Positions 8,397 through 16,469 of a stretch of DNA of 64,000 nucleotides are shown here, in pieces. Origin of the DNA: JAEUMG01 sp046349315 (GTDB lineage: Bacteria > Pseudomonadota > Alphaproteobacteria > Rhizobiales > Aestuariivirgaceae); assembly GCA_046349315.1 (NCBI GenBank), contig JAXMCQ010000024.1:1-64000 (forward strand), read 5' to 3'. Under the pieces are notes generated by a model that was given only the letters and a program-made list of their open reading frames with translations, searched no databases and had not been told where the DNA came from. Position 1 is the first letter of the stretch; the number at the start of each line of letters is the position of its first letter. The translations under genes and the position numbers were made by a program.

Positions 8397-9092
8397 ATGC
8401 CAGTGTATCCGATTCTTAGCCTCGACCTGCAACTCACGCCCGATCCTTGGGATTTCGCGCTTGGCGAGCGGGAGCGCATCGATGCTCATTGGGCCGCGCT
8501 GATCGCCGCCAATCCGGGCTTGTGGAATGGCGAGGTGCTGATGTGCAGCCATGTCAGCCTCGCCGATGGCGGCCTCACCGCGCGGTTCATTCGCAGCGAT
8601 TTTGCGAGCCTTGTGGCGTGGCGCGATTGGGGATTGGAGGCGAGTGATGCGCTCAATGTTTTCGGTTCCGCGGTGGTCGTGTCGAGGGACGGCGCGTTGC
8701 TTTATGGGCGGATGGCGTCACACACGCTTAACGCCGGTCGCATTTATCCGCCGGGCGGCTCGCTCGAGCCGGCGGATGTGGCGGCCGATGGTCGTGTCGA
8801 TGTCCTCGGTTCAATCGAACGGGAACTGGCCGAAGAGACGGGGCTCGATGTGAAGGACGCAGAGCAGGGCGGATTCCTTGCCATCTTTGACGGCCAGCGC
8901 CGCGTGTCGATCGCACAGATCCTGCGCTATCCGCATTCGTCTGCGCATCTCGCGCGCAAGGTTCGCGACTATCTTGCCGCCGAGCGTAATCCGGAGCTTG
9001 CCGGCGTGGAGATGATCTCACGCCGCTCGCAGATCGATGCGACCATGCCGGGCTTCGCGCAGGAATTGGCCCAGCATCTGCTGCCGGAGTGA
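8397..9092 (+). CDS. Nudix hydrolase
   Basis: Predicted nucleoside-diphosphate-linked hydrolase of 231 residues. The Nudix helix is recognisable as ERELAEETGLD, with the upstream GG of the box in IYPPGGSLEP; about 15 residues (ADVAADGRVDVLGSI) lie between the two, so the box is looser than the canonical GX5EX7REUXEEXGU. An N-terminal extension of about 95 residues precedes the Nudix fold, as in NADH-pyrophosphatase-like or CoA-pyrophosphatase-like members. Substrate is unknown. The start ATG at 8397 (MPVYPILSLDLQ) is preferred; an ATG at 8358 in the same frame is possible and would lie opposite the start codon of the divergent gene. It ends one base before the stop of the convergent TRAP permease gene. 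Confidence 0.8.
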   Translation: MPVYPILSLDLQLTPDPWDFALGERERIDAHWAALIAANPGLWNGEVLMCSHVSLADGGLTARFIRSDFASLVAWRDWGLEASDALNVFGSAVVVSRDGALLYGRMASHTLNAGRIYPPGGSLEPADVAADGRVDVLGSIERELAEETGLDVKDAEQGGFLAIFDGQRRVSIAQILRYPHSSAHLARKVRDYLAAERNPELAGVEMISRRSQIDATMPGFAQELAQHLLPE

Positions 9093-9093
9093 G

Positions 9094-11199
9094 CTAGCCA
9101 GGCTTGGTGCGAATGCGCAGTCGCGCCCAGTGCATGGCGAGGACCACCGCAAGCAGGATCGCGCCAGCCCATTGCCAGATGGGATGGGGAACCATGAGGG
9201 CGCAGCCCGCCGCCGCTGCAAGCAGGCGCTCGATCGGCGTCGCGGCCGTAATGATCCAGCCCGCCGCGGCCAATGCGAAACCGACAAGTGCTACGGTCGA
9301 GGTGACGGAGACCTCCAGGATCGACCACCAATCGCCAAGCAGGAGCAATCCTTCGCCTTGCGGCGACAGGCAGAACATCACCGGCACGACGAAAGCGGGA
9401 AGGGTGTATTTCCACGCCTGAAGCATGGTTCCGAACGGCTTGCCGCCGCAGATAGCGGAAGCCGCGAAGGGAGCGAGCGCGGTCGGTGGCGAGACGTCGG
9501 CGAGGACCGCGTAGTAGAACATGAACATATGGGCGGCGGGAGCGGGCACGCCGAGCGATGTGAGCGCCGGCACGAGCACAACGGCGGCAATGATATAGGA
9601 AGCGGTCACTGGAACGGCGGTTCCAAGCAGCCACATCGCGAACGCTGCAAGCAGGATGGTGATCAGCAGGCTGCCGCCACCGAGGTCGACAATGAGGCCT
9701 GACAGCTTGAGGCCAAGACCCGTGAGATTGATGATCGAGACGATGATGCCGGCCGTGGCGCAAGTGGCAGCGATGCCGACGCAACCTTTACCGCCTTCGA
9801 CAAGCGAGGCGATCATGCGGTCAGTCGTGCCGTCCTTGTCGCGGTTCGTCCACCACAGGCCAAGCGTCACCAAGCCGGCGGCGATGATCCCATAGAAGGC
9901 TGCAACGGAGGCGCGGTGTCCGAGAAGGAGCGCCAGACCCGCGATGATGGCGCTGAGTGCCGCGCCTTCAAGGCTCACAAGACGTTGATCGGAGCGGATC
10001 AGACTCAGCATGATCGCGATGACGATCGACCAGAAGACGGCCAGGAAGGCGCTCATGCCGGTGAAGAGCAGCGCTGCGATCGCGAAGAGCGAGATGAAAT
10101 GATAGCCTTGCGCGAGGGTGAGCTGCCAGACCGGCGTCTCGCTGGTGCGCACCGGTTTGATCGCGAGCTTGCGCGCGTCGGCTTCGACCATGAACCAGCA
10201 CGATAGGTAATAAAGAATTGTCGGAATGGTCGCCATGATCAGGACGTCGAAGTAATCGATGTCGAGATATTCCGCGATAATGAAGGCGGCGGCACCAAGC
10301 GTCGGCGGAGACAGGGTGGCGCCAATGCCTGCTGCCGAGGTAAGGCCTCCTGCTGCGGCGGCGGGATAGCCCGAGCGCTTGAGCATCGGCCAGGCGAGAG
10401 ACGCAAGCGTCACGGTGGTTGCGACCCCCGAACCGGAGACTGTTCCGAGAAGAAAGCCGGAAGCGACGACGGCGCGGCCTGGTGCCGCTGCAGCCGGCTT
10501 CTTGCCGAAGAGGGAGAAAGCCCAGTCGATGAAGAATTTTCCCGCGCCGCCACGGTCGAGCACCGCGCCAAATAATGTGAAGATGATGATAAACGTGGCG
10601 GCGACGTCCAATGGCGTCGAGAACAGGCCTTCGAGTGTGAGGTAGTTCTGACCGACGATGCGCGAGATCGAAAAACCGCGATGATTGAACGGCGCCGGCA
10701 TATAGGGACCGAAGTAGCCATAGACCACAAATGCGACAGCGACAGCCGGTAAGACCCAGCCCGTCGTGCGCCGCGTCGCTTCAAGGACAATGAGGATCAG
10801 CGCGCCACCGAGCCAGACTTCGACGCCGTGAGGCATCGTGGCACGCGTCTTCGTCGCGTCGAGATTGGTGCAGAGATAGACGATGGCAGCCGTTGCAATC
10901 GCGATCAATAGCCAGTCGAGAAGATGGATGCGGGCGCGGCGGATATCGGCGTGGGAGAAGGGAAAGAGGACAAGCGATGCAGCGAGGATCAGTCCCAGGA
11001 AGGTTGCGCGATAGATCGTGGTATTGATCGAAAATTGCGTCCAGTAGAGCGCATAGAGCGAGACGCTTGCGCAAATTGCACCGGCAAGCCAGGCCTGCCA
11101 GCCGGCAAGAGCACGCGGTCGGCCCATCTCGCTGTCGAACATGAGTTCGGCCGGGTCTGGTCCAGCCGTCGCGGGCGCTTTCTCGTCAGCCGTGCTCAC
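9094..11199 (-). CDS. TRAP transporter permease, fused small and large membrane subunits (TAXI type)
   Basis: Secondary-transport permease of 701 residues in which the DctQ-like and DctM-like subunits are fused, the arrangement usual for TAXI-type TRAP systems. The N-terminal third has about four or five hydrophobic helices (for example LAGAICASVSLYALYWTQF). The large domain has the DctM signature region GSGVATTVTLASLAWPMLK and a further run of helices to the C-terminus (about 17-18 in all). Transport is Na+- or H+-driven; the substrate is unknown, though TAXI systems are often linked to organic acids or amino acids. Translation starts at a GTG 9 bases after the stop of the substrate-binding gene, so the two form one operon. 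Confidence 0.93.
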   Translation of the reverse strand: MSTADEKAPATAGPDPAELMFDSEMGRPRALAGWQAWLAGAICASVSLYALYWTQFSINTTIYRATFLGLILAASLVLFPFSHADIRRARIHLLDWLLIAIATAAIVYLCTNLDATKTRATMPHGVEVWLGGALILIVLEATRRTTGWVLPAVAVAFVVYGYFGPYMPAPFNHRGFSISRIVGQNYLTLEGLFSTPLDVAATFIIIFTLFGAVLDRGGAGKFFIDWAFSLFGKKPAAAAPGRAVVASGFLLGTVSGSGVATTVTLASLAWPMLKRSGYPAAAAGGLTSAAGIGATLSPPTLGAAAFIIAEYLDIDYFDVLIMATIPTILYYLSCWFMVEADARKLAIKPVRTSETPVWQLTLAQGYHFISLFAIAALLFTGMSAFLAVFWSIVIAIMLSLIRSDQRLVSLEGAALSAIIAGLALLLGHRASVAAFYGIIAAGLVTLGLWWTNRDKDGTTDRMIASLVEGGKGCVGIAATCATAGIIVSIINLTGLGLKLSGLIVDLGGGSLLITILLAAFAMWLLGTAVPVTASYIIAAVVLVPALTSLGVPAPAAHMFMFYYAVLADVSPPTALAPFAASAICGGKPFGTMLQAWKYTLPAFVVPVMFCLSPQGEGLLLLGDWWSILEVSVTSTVALVGFALAAAGWIITAATPIERLLAAAAGCALMVPHPIWQWAGAILLAVVLAMHWARLRIRTKPG

Positions 11200-11208
11200 G
11201 TCGTGGCG

Positions 11209-12195
11209 TCAGTTCATCTTCACGCCACGGCTCGCGTAGAATTCGATAGCGGCAGGATGATAGGGAACGGCCGATGGCCGCGATGCGCCTTCAAGGCTGA
11301 GCCGCTTGGCCACCGGGTGGATCGCCTGAACCTCGGGAAGATTGTCGAAGATTGCGGCCAGCACTTCCTTGACGAGTGCACCATCAAGCGACTGCGGCAC
11401 GAGAAGCACGTTGTCGACCCCCAATACCGGCAGATCGGCTTCGACGCCGGCATAGGCGCCAGCCTTCATCGACGTCGGGAGATAGACATTGGGATATGTC
11501 GCATCGAGCTTGGCGGCCAGATCGCCGGTGTCGAGGAACACTACATCGCCGGCATTGGTCGAAACGAGATCCTTGACGGCCGGAGTCGGGACGCCGCCGA
11601 TCCAAAAGAAGACGTCGATCTTGCCGTCTTTGAGCGCATTGACGGATTCGGCGACGCCCAGATTGTCGCGTGTGACGTCATTCGCCGGGTCAAGACCGGC
11701 AGCCGCCATCACGCGATCGGCGATCGATTCCGTCGACGAGCCGGCCGAGCCGACCGATGCTCGCTTGCCCTTGATGTCGGCAATCGACTTGATGCCGCTG
11801 GACTTGCTCGCGACCACGTGAAGAACACTGGGGTAGAGTATGGCGAGCGCGGCGATGGGTTGCGGTCCGGCATCCTTATAGGCAGCTTCGCCTTTCATCC
11901 CGTCGAAGGCCGAATCCATGGTCGAAAAACCGATCTGGGATTCGCCTGCGCCCAATAGTTTCACATTGTCGACAGAGCCACCCGTCACCTCGGCGGTGGC
12001 TTGCGTGTCGGCAAGCTTCTTGGAGAGCAGTTGAGCAAGGCCGCCGCCATAGGGATAGAAGACGCCGCCTGTTCCGCCGGTGCCGATCACGAGATAGCGC
12101 GTTGCGGCATAGACCGGAACGCCAAGCGACGTGAGCAAGACGCCTGTACCGGCGAGCGAAATCATTGTGCGGCGCGAGATCGAACTGCGTGTCAT
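11209..12195 (-). CDS. TAXI-family TRAP transporter solute-binding protein
   Basis: Periplasmic binding protein of 328 residues that delivers solute to the fused permease encoded directly downstream. The N-terminus carries a twin-arginine-like signal (SISRRTMISLAGTGVLLTSLG, shortened here to its core SRRTMISLAG), so export may use Tat. The mature part has the TAXI landmarks GTGGTGGVFYPYGGGLAQLL, VTGGSVDNVKLLGAGESQIG and GSAGSSTESIADRVMAAAGL. The frame is open 23 codons upstream, but the ATG at 12195 has GGGAGA at good distance and gives a proper signal peptide. First gene of the TRAP operon. The 111-base gap to the divergent aldo/keto reductase holds the promoters; no operator was recognised. 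Confidence 0.93.
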   Translation of the reverse strand: MTRSSISRRTMISLAGTGVLLTSLGVPVYAATRYLVIGTGGTGGVFYPYGGGLAQLLSKKLADTQATAEVTGGSVDNVKLLGAGESQIGFSTMDSAFDGMKGEAAYKDAGPQPIAALAILYPSVLHVVASKSSGIKSIADIKGKRASVGSAGSSTESIADRVMAAAGLDPANDVTRDNLGVAESVNALKDGKIDVFFWIGGVPTPAVKDLVSTNAGDVVFLDTGDLAAKLDATYPNVYLPTSMKAGAYAGVEADLPVLGVDNVLLVPQSLDGALVKEVLAAIFDNLPEVQAIHPVAKRLSLEGASRPSAVPYHPAAIEFYASRGVKMN

Positions 12196-12306
12196 CGGCG
12201 TCTCCCATTGCTTTCGAATATTTGACTGTGCAGGTTGCGGCGCCGGCCACGCCCCGTCAAGCAATTGGCCGTGCTACTATTGTCTATTCCCATCGATGGA
12301 GGTCGC

Positions 12307-13152
12307 ATGCGCGCTGAGAAGTTTGGTTCGACCGGTCGCGATGTCCCCGTCATCGGGCAGGGCACCTGGTATATCGAGGCATCGCGGCGCGCCGATGCGG
12401 TTGCGGCGCTGAGGCGCGGCATCGATCTCGGTATGACCCATATCGACACGGCCGAAATGTATGGTTCCGGCGCGGCAGAGGAGATCGTGGGCGGGGCAAT
12501 TGCCGGCCGGCGTGATGGCGTCTACATCGTCTCGAAGGTGCTGCCGCACAATGCGTCGCGCAAAGGGACGATCAAGGCGTGCGAAGCGTCCCTCAAGCGC
12601 CTCAAGACCGATCACCTCGATTGCTACCTGCTTCACTGGCGCGGTTCGGTGCCGCTGTCGGAGACAATCGCCGCGATGGAGGAGCTGGTTGGCGCTGACA
12701 AGATTCGTGCCTGGGGTGTCAGCAATTTCGACGCCGACGATCTTGACGAGGCTCTATCGATTGCGGGGCCGGGGCGAATTGCCTGCAACCAAGTGCTCTA
12801 TCATTTGCGCGAACGCGCGATAGAGCATGATGTGATCCCGTGGTGCGAGCAGAACAATGTTGCTGTCGTCGCCTACAGCCCCTTCGGCCACAACGGTTTC
12901 CCATCGCCCAAGTCGCAGGAAGGCCAACTTCTCGCGGTGATCGGCAAGAAACATGGCGCGACGCCCTATCAAGTGGCGCTTGCGTTTCTCACGCGCCGGC
13001 CGTCGGTCTTCGCTATCCCCAAGGCGGCAAGCGACGCTCATGTCGTTCAGAATGCTGCGGCTGGTGACCTCATTCTCAACCGCGAAGAGCTCGAGCAGAT
13101 CGACCGCGCATTTCCGCTTGGCCGCAGACCGTCATCACTCCCGATGCTCTGA
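12307..13152 (+). CDS. Aldo/keto reductase
   Basis: NADPH-dependent oxidoreductase of 281 residues with a TIM-barrel fold. The catalytic tetrad can be read as Asp and Tyr in HIDTAEMYG, Lys in VYIVSKVLP and His in YLLHWRG. The cofactor-binding C-terminus has FAIPKAASDAHVVQN. Bacterial relatives act on small aldehydes and 2,5-diketo-D-gluconate-like substrates; the true substrate is unknown. The ATG at 12307 follows GGAGG with 5-6 bases spacing; the longer frame upstream has no ribosome-binding site. Its last 18 bases overlap the end of the convergent membrane-protein gene. Confidence 0.92.
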   Translation: MRAEKFGSTGRDVPVIGQGTWYIEASRRADAVAALRRGIDLGMTHIDTAEMYGSGAAEEIVGGAIAGRRDGVYIVSKVLPHNASRKGTIKACEASLKRLKTDHLDCYLLHWRGSVPLSETIAAMEELVGADKIRAWGVSNFDADDLDEALSIAGPGRIACNQVLYHLRERAIEHDVIPWCEQNNVAVVAYSPFGHNGFPSPKSQEGQLLAVIGKKHGATPYQVALAFLTRRPSVFAIPKAASDAHVVQNAAAGDLILNREELEQIDRAFPLGRRPSSLPML

Positions 13153-13719
13153 GATATCTGCGGGCAAGACGTCTCTTGGGATGGCGTCGGCTGCGAAGCT
13201 GTGCGGACGGTTCTTGGCAATCCATTTAAGGCAGATGGGCAGAAGAAAGGCGATGACCAGCAATTTCGCGACGATCAGCCAGGTGGTGTTGAAGCCGATG
13301 GAGAAAATAACAAGCGCCAGCAATAGAAAGGCGCCGATGAGGATGGCGATGCTGCCCCAATACTTGAATTGCGATTCACCCGCCTCGAAACGAATCTTGG
13401 GATTGGCGCCGGCGGCCTCAGCCACGAGGCTGCGAACAAAGCGCGCATATTGTGGCGCACGATCCTCGAAACTGCCGATGCCGGCATAGCTCGTCGACAC
13501 GATCGCCTCTTGCCAGCCGTTGAAGCGGGTGACGATGCAGCGATAGCGGGCAAAATCGAAGCGAGTTGGGGTAAAACTCAGGCGGATCGAGACAATCTCC
13601 GAGAAGGGGAAGTGGCCCTTCTTGTCGCCTCCATCCCAAGACAATCCGTCAGGCCCGACGTGCCACAGGCGCTCCTGCTCGAAGGTATGCTGCCTGACCC
13701 GATATTCAGCTTCGCTCAT
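13135..13719 (-). CDS. Hypothetical membrane protein with two transmembrane helices
   Basis: A 194-residue protein of no family I recognise. The N-terminal 110 residues look like a soluble PH-like or YcxB-like beta domain (RQHTFEQERLWHVGPDGLSW, then FSEIVSIRLSFTPTRFD and RYRCIVTRFNGWQEAIV), and two strong hydrophobic helices follow (SIAILIGAFLLLALVIFSIG and LIVAKLLVIAFLLPICLKWI), leaving a short polar tail. The start ATG at 13719 (MSEAEYRVRQ) is more plausible than the upstream alternative at 13809. It is tail-to-tail with the aldo/keto reductase and divergent from the APC permease. The 275-base upstream gap (13720-13994) shows no further gene. Confidence 0.7.
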   Translation of the reverse strand: MSEAEYRVRQHTFEQERLWHVGPDGLSWDGGDKKGHFPFSEIVSIRLSFTPTRFDFARYRCIVTRFNGWQEAIVSTSYAGIGSFEDRAPQYARFVRSLVAEAAGANPKIRFEAGESQFKYWGSIAILIGAFLLLALVIFSIGFNTTWLIVAKLLVIAFLLPICLKWIAKNRPHSFAADAIPRDVLPADISEHRE

Positions 13720-13994
13720 CTTCGCCGTCCCCGCCTTTCTTATCTTAAGCCAAGCCTGGCCCGAGGACGCGACCAATTCTGCCGACCAAATAGAACCGTT
13801 CACAACCAATTACGGACCACTTGACGCGACTCACGCGGCAGGCGCAGATTTTATCGGTGCTCGGGGAAGCACGACGGGGATAGGGACATGGCTTGGACCG
13901 GGCGGAGATCCGGATCGGCATGGACGCGACAGAACCGCGATCCAGTCCCTTTTGGCGCGCAAATAAGCGAAATCATACAATCGGAGGAACTGCC

Positions 13995-15788
13995 ATGTCG
14001 GTGAATGATGCCGCACGAGGTGTTGCGGCCGGGGCTGATCGGCCGGGAGAACTGCACCGGGCGATCAGTTGGAAAGGGGCTTTCTGGGTAGCGGCGGGCG
14101 TTCCGCCGCTGGTTTTGTTTTCGATCGGCGGTATTGCCGGCACCACAGGAAAGCTCGCCTTTCTCGTGTGGATCATCTCGATGGTGATGGGCTTCCTGCA
14201 ATCCTTCACCTATGCCGAGATCGCCGGCATGTTCGGCACGAAGTCGGGCGGCGCCTCGGTCTATGGTGCAACGGCCTGGTTGCGCTACAGCAAGTTCATC
14301 GCGCCCTTGTCGGTGTGGTGCAACTGGTTCGCCTGGTCGCCGGTGCTCTCCCTCGGCTGCGCCATTGCGGCCGGCTACATTCTCAATGCGCTGTTCCCGA
14401 TTCCCGCCGCTGACAGCCAGGCGGTGATCGATTGGGTTGCGGCCAACGCAGCATCGATTGCACCGGATTCCCCGCGCATCGCGGAGTGGCTCGCAGCCAA
14501 TCCGGGCAAGGCGGCACCGGATGCAATTGCAGCGCTGTTGGCGGGCGATGGTGTCGCGGCGCTGACGCCGGCGATCCGCGCCTGGAGCGTGTTGAGCTTC
14601 CCGATCCCTGGCTTGGCCCAGTTCAATATCAACGCGACTTTCGTCATCGGCGCGATTTTGATGCTGATCATTTTCGCGATCCAGCATCGTGGCATCGCTT
14701 CGACAGCTTCGGCGCAAAAATGGCTCGCCATCATCGTGCTTGTCCCCTTGGCCCTTATCGGCCTGTGGCCGATCTTCACCGGCAAGATCGACATGATGAA
14801 TGTCACGGGGCTGGTGCCTCCCACGGCTGCCTATTCAGGCGTCGACGGGGTTTGGAACAATGGTGGATGGACGCTCTTCCTCGGCGGTCTGTTCATCGCG
14901 GCGTGGTCGACCTATGCCTTCGAGACGGCGGTCTGCTACACGCGCGAGTTCCGCGATCCCAAGACGGATACGTTCAAGGCCATCTTCTATTCGGGCCTCC
15001 TCTGCATCTTCTTCTATTTCGTCATTCCCTTCACCTTCCAGGGCGTGCTCGGCCATGCCGGCATGCTTGCGCCCGGTATCGTCGACGGAACTGGGATCGG
15101 CGAAGCACTTGCCTCCATGGTCGGTGGCGGCCGGGTGGTGACGCAGATCCTCGTCATCCTGATGATCCTCGCCTTGTTCCTCGCCATCATGACGGCAATG
15201 GCCGGTTCGTCGCGCACCCTCTATCAGGGCTCGAAGGACGGTTGGCTGCCGCGCTATCTGAGCCATGTGAACGAGAATGGCGCGCCGACACGGGCAATGT
15301 GGACGGACTTCGCGTTCAACCTGTTCCTGCTGGGTATCGCGTCGGACGTTGCCGGCTATTTCTGGGTGCTGGCGATCTCGAATGTCGGCTACATGATCTT
15401 CAACTTCCTGAACCTCAATGCCGGCTGGATGCATCGCGTCGATTCCGGCCATATCGAGCGCCCATTCAGAGCACCGACGTGGTTGATCGGGCTCAACACC
15501 ATCTTGGCCTTCGTCAATGTCTTGTTCCTGGGTGCCGGCGCGAAAGTGTGGGGCTATAACAACGCGCTGATCTGCGGGTTTATCTTTGCCGCGCTGATCA
15601 TCCCCGTCTTCGCGTTCCGGCATTATGGACAGGATGGCGGCAGGTTTCCGCCCGACGCGCTTGCGGAATTGGGCGTGAAGCACGGGGAACTGGGTGAGCG
15701 CAAGGCGGGTATGCTGCCGTATCTGGTGCTCATCGCCGGGGCGATCGTCGTGATCCTCTCAGACCGGCTGTTCCAACTGCCCGGATAG
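13995..15788 (+). CDS. APC-superfamily amino acid permease
   Basis: Inner-membrane amino acid/polyamine transporter of 597 residues with about 12 transmembrane helices. The first helix has the substrate-binding glycine motif (LFSIGGIAGTTGKLAF), and the second contains FTYAEIAGMFGTKSGGASVY, typical of the superfamily. A hydrophilic insertion of about 60 residues around residues 140-200 (rich in Ala, Asp and Pro) separates early helices and makes the protein longer than the usual 450-550. Substrate is unknown. The ATG at 13995 is preceded by GGAGGA at 13983-13988. It stands alone, and a hairpin follows 15 bases after the stop. Confidence 0.85.
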   Translation: MSVNDAARGVAAGADRPGELHRAISWKGAFWVAAGVPPLVLFSIGGIAGTTGKLAFLVWIISMVMGFLQSFTYAEIAGMFGTKSGGASVYGATAWLRYSKFIAPLSVWCNWFAWSPVLSLGCAIAAGYILNALFPIPAADSQAVIDWVAANAASIAPDSPRIAEWLAANPGKAAPDAIAALLAGDGVAALTPAIRAWSVLSFPIPGLAQFNINATFVIGAILMLIIFAIQHRGIASTASAQKWLAIIVLVPLALIGLWPIFTGKIDMMNVTGLVPPTAAYSGVDGVWNNGGWTLFLGGLFIAAWSTYAFETAVCYTREFRDPKTDTFKAIFYSGLLCIFFYFVIPFTFQGVLGHAGMLAPGIVDGTGIGEALASMVGGGRVVTQILVILMILALFLAIMTAMAGSSRTLYQGSKDGWLPRYLSHVNENGAPTRAMWTDFAFNLFLLGIASDVAGYFWVLAISNVGYMIFNFLNLNAGWMHRVDSGHIERPFRAPTWLIGLNTILAFVNVLFLGAGAKVWGYNNALICGFIFAALIIPVFAFRHYGQDGGRFPPDALAELGVKHGELGERKAGMLPYLVLIAGAIVVILSDRLFQLPG

Positions 15789-15802
15789 ACTAGTCGAAGC
15801 TT

Positions 15803-15833
15803 GGCCTCTCCACCGAACTGTGGTGGGGAGGCC
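15803..15833 (+). terminator. Hairpin between the APC permease and lemA genes
   Basis: The arms GGCCTCTCCACC (15803-15814) and GGTGGGGAGGCC (15822-15833) pair over 12 positions with one G-T wobble and a seven-base loop. No long T-run follows, but the position 15 bases behind the permease stop suits a terminator or intergenic repeat. Confidence 0.6.
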
Positions 15834-15905
15834 GTAAACTTTCCTCGCTTGATTGCCCGGCCTAGGGGACCGATACTCCCCGCCCGACTCAAGGGGAGGG
15901 GCCAT

Positions 15906-16469
15906 ATGTCGATCGGCTACATCGTTCTTGCGCTGATTGCCGCGGCGATCATCTATGCCATCTATGCCTATAATAATTTCGTCACGCTCAAGAACCTTGT
16001 GGCCGAGGGCTGGAGCGGCATCGATGTGCAGTTGCGGCGCCGCGCCGATCTTGTTCCCAATCTCGTCGAGACGGTAAAGGGCTATGCCGCACATGAGGAC
16101 AAGATCTTCCGCGATCTGGCTGAGTTGCGGGCGAAGAGCATCCAGGGCGGCAGTGTTGCCGAGACTTCCGCGGCTGCCCAGGCGATGAGTGCGGCGCTCG
16201 GCCGTTTATTCGCCATCGCCGAAGCCTATCCAGAACTTAAGGCGGATGCTAATTTCCGCGACCTGCAGGACAAGCTTGCGGGGATAGAAGACGAACTCCA
16301 GCTGTCGCGGCGCTATTACAATGGCGCGGTGCGCAACCTCAATACCGCGGTCGAATCCTTCCCCGGCAATGTCATCGCCAATTTCTTCAAGTTCACCAAG
16401 GCGGAGTTCTTCGAACTTGGCGATGAAGCGGCGCGCCAAGTGCCGAAGGTGGAGTTCAACAAGGCCTGA
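15906..16469 (+). CDS. lemA: LemA family protein
   Basis: A 187-residue LemA protein: one N-terminal membrane helix (IGYIVLALIAAAIIYAIYAY), then the family core, with the highly typical segments WSGIDVQLRRRADLVPNLVE, TVKGYAAHE and QLSRRYYNGAVRNLNTAVES, and a PGN-IANFF block near the end. Function is unknown; members are membrane-anchored helical proteins. The ATG at 15906 follows a strong AAGGGGAGGGG ribosome-binding site. The stop codon is immediately followed by the ATG of the DUF2207 gene, an arrangement commonly seen for LemA partners, which suggests co-translation and joint action at the membrane. Confidence 0.92.
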   Translation: MSIGYIVLALIAAAIIYAIYAYNNFVTLKNLVAEGWSGIDVQLRRRADLVPNLVETVKGYAAHEDKIFRDLAELRAKSIQGGSVAETSAAAQAMSAALGRLFAIAEAYPELKADANFRDLQDKLAGIEDELQLSRRYYNGAVRNLNTAVESFPGNVIANFFKFTKAEFFELGDEAARQVPKVEFNKA

